Shown here piece by piece: positions 63,047 to 64,000 of a stretch of 64,000 nucleotides of DNA (within the stretch, counting starts at the first letter, position 1; the number at the start of each line of letters is the position of its first letter). Position numbers and translations under genes: made by a program. The DNA is from JAYFRE01 sp034926235 (GTDB taxonomy: Bacteria; Pseudomonadota; Alphaproteobacteria; Rhodospirillales; Magnetospirillaceae): NCBI GenBank assembly GCA_034926235.1, contig JAYFRE010000124.1, positions 15,807 through 79,806 on the forward strand, in the 5' to 3' direction. Below the pieces are notes generated by a model. That model saw only the letters and a list, made by a program, of their open reading frames with translations, ran no database searches and was not told where the DNA came from.

Positions 63047-64000
63047 GGCCGCCCTCCATCGCTGTCGGACGGGTCGGGCGTAAGCATGTCGCGCAGCACG
63101 TCGGCGACGGACCTTGCGGCACCGGCACTGGCACCACGCCTCGCGTGCGTGCGCGTCAAAGAAGAAGAGTTAGAGTCTCTGTTAGATTCTTCTATATAGT
63201 CCGGCGCGCGATTTGCGCCTAATGTCCCGATACTGCGTGCGCCTAATGTCCCGATAGGATTCACAGGCTTATCAACAGGCACTGTGAATTGTCTTTCAGG
63301 GAGAAAGCGCAGCAATTCCCGCCCGTCTTCCAATTCGATCTGGAGTCGGTAGCCGGGCAGCGACTGGCGCGCTGCCACCCGGCGCAAATCGAGCGCGAAG
63401 TCGGACGGCCGCGCCGCGCTGCCGGATTTGTGGTGCAGGTGGGAAACCTCGAACGCCCAGCCTTCGGGCTGGCGTCCGGCGTGCTTGCGGGCGACGCGGT
63501 AAAGCCAACGCTCGATGCCGCCCGTCAGCCGGAAATAGGCGGGGTCGATGGTGAGAACCAGCGAGCGGTCGACGACGCTGTTGTAGAACCACTCGGGCAG
63601 GACGAACTCCATGCCCTCGACTCGGCCGGCGCGCGTGGTCATTTCCTCCCACTCGTTGATCCATGAGAATTGCCGTCGCCGCCAATGCCGGCCATTGCGG
63701 ATCGTGGTGGCGACGACCGTCGATTGCAGGCGCGCCAGCGCGGCCTTGAGCAACAGATAATCCCGGTTGCCGGTCGCCCGCCCGATAGCGCGCAAGAGCT
63801 GATAGGGCATGAAACGGAAGAAGCGCGACGTGGTGAGGCCGTGGTTCTCGGCCGCCACGATCTGCGAGGCCGCCCATATGAGCACATCGGCATCCCAGAT
63901 GGTCGCCATGCCGTGTTCGGGCATGGCGAAGACCTGCACCTCGACATCGGCGGCCCGGTAGACAATCGGCGTGGTGCGTGGCCGTTTCGCCAGGGAGAAG
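63043..64000 (-). CDS. Replication initiator RepA, C-terminal part (5' end outside window)
   Basis: Predicted replication initiator of the RepA type found on alphaproteobacterial ICEs and plasmids. The visible roughly 319 residues show the winged-helix initiator region with SRFFRFMPYQLLRAIGRATG and FRLTGGIERWLYRVARKHAG, then a basic/variable tail. The frame is open to the window edge. A tandem repeat encoding IGTLGA occurs at about 63215-63256 near the C-terminus. There is no parA between repA and DUF2840; it may be upstream of repA, outside the window. Confidence 0.85.
   Translation of the reverse strand, partial: FSLAKRPRTTPIVYRAADVEVQVFAMPEHGMATIWDADVLIWAASQIVAAENHGLTTSRFFRFMPYQLLRAIGRATGNRDYLLLKAALARLQSTVVATTIRNGRHWRRRQFSWINEWEEMTTRAGRVEGMEFVLPEWFYNSVVDRSLVLTIDPAYFRLTGGIERWLYRVARKHAGRQPEGWAFEVSHLHHKSGSAARPSDFALDLRRVAARQSLPGYRLQIELEDGRELLRFLPERQFTVPVDKPVNPIGTLGARSIGTLGANRAPDYIEESNRDSNSSSLTRTHARRGASAGAARSVADVLRDMLTPDPSDSDGGRP
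63215..63256. repeat. Two tandem 18-bp repeats inside repA
   Basis: GCGCCTAATGTCCCGATA occurs at 63215-63232 and 63239-63256, a 24-base period, in the region coding for the C-terminus of RepA and next to an AT-rich patch. It encodes a repeated IGTLGA peptide and could also serve as an iteron-like site. Confidence 0.8.

Larger units (their letters stand above)
36777..64000. mobile_element. Integrative and conjugative element (Trb type), left part
   Basis: Bounded on the left by tRNA-Ser and continuing beyond the window. It carries a serine recombinase, a toxin-antitoxin pair, a full Trb secretion cluster, the TraG coupling protein, a relaxase, the TraF peptidase, RepA and several cargo genes. 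This set and order matches the broad class of ICEs with trb/traG/DUF3363-relaxase/DUF2840/RepA modules seen in alphaproteobacteria. It is inferred to be transmissible because no core transfer gene in view is broken. Confidence 0.9.

Noticed and set aside
1..64000. CRISPR array
   Set aside because: No set of regularly spaced repeats with unique spacers was seen; the only direct repeats are the 24-bp pair and the 18-bp pair reported.
1..64000. Insertion sequence transposase genes
   Set aside because: No transposase frame or terminal inverted repeat pair was recognised; the only mobility genes are those of the conjugative element.

Overview
This window reads as a GC-rich alphaproteobacterial chromosome, most like a Magnetospirillum/Rhodospirillum-type member of the Rhodospirillales, carrying one end of an integrated conjugative element. 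The lineage call is inference from gene order (hppA; rpmF-plsX-fabH-ihfA-merR; dusB-ntrBC-ntrYX-trkA-hfq-hflX; rlpA-dacC-tmk / holB-metG-tatD) and from fused IspDF. No species can be fixed from the sequence alone.

Region 1 (1-6600) is housekeeping: the C-terminal part of a proton-pumping pyrophosphatase, a BamE/OmlA lipoprotein, a YceD-like protein, ribosomal protein L32, PlsX and FabH (phospholipid and fatty acid synthesis), IHF alpha, a MerR-type regulator, tRNA-Pro(GGG) and CutA. Region 2 (6600-8500) holds IspDF on the minus strand and a YbaK-type deacylase. Region 3 (8500-19600) is one long plus-strand array with mostly overlapping starts and stops: DusB, the nitrogen two-component pairs NtrBC and NtrYX, a TrkA-type potassium regulator, a HAD phosphatase, Hfq and HflX. 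Region 4 (19600-29250) has a hydroxyacid dehydrogenase and an Ldh2-type dehydrogenase diverging from one promoter region, then a minus-strand run with an SDR enzyme, a lipoprotein, MazG, an alpha/beta hydrolase, a PhnP-like metallo-beta-lactamase protein, TatD, MetG and HolB.

Region 5 (29300-32640) is an AT-richer insert separating holB from tmk. It carries an XRE repressor, a set of inverted repeats, a chemoreceptor and a small Cys-tailed protein. Region 6 (32650-36510) continues the minus-strand run with Tmk, DacC, RlpA and MltB.

Region 7 (36689-64000 and beyond) begins with tRNA-Ser(UGA), the apparent integration site of an integrative and conjugative element. Element genes, all on the minus strand unless stated, are: a large serine recombinase whose frame runs through the tRNA; a TumA/TumE-like toxin-antitoxin pair and a small protein in the same operon; a complete P-type (Trb) type IV secretion cluster (DUF2274, TrbI, G, F, L, K-alt, J, E, D, C, B), a CopG protein and the TraG coupling protein; a cargo/regulatory block (LysR, DUF815 ATPase, EamA exporter, AraC(+), a LysR remnant, GIY-YIG, DUF2239(+), an ABM-like protein(+), an alpha/beta hydrolase(+)); then the mobilisation/replication block (DUF3363 relaxase, lytic transglycosylase, DUF736, TraF peptidase, DUF2840, RepA cut by the window end). 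TraF and the transglycosylase would help build the Trb channel, relaxase and TraG would deliver DNA to it, and RepA could support replication of the excised circle.

The most noteworthy non-standard signals are: the recombinase-tRNA read-through and its coupling to a toxin-antitoxin pair; an exact 24-bp direct repeat flanking the copG-traG unit; the operator-like dyads of the chemoreceptor island; two perfect dyads bracketing the end of the trb operon; and tandem 18-bp repeats inside repA.
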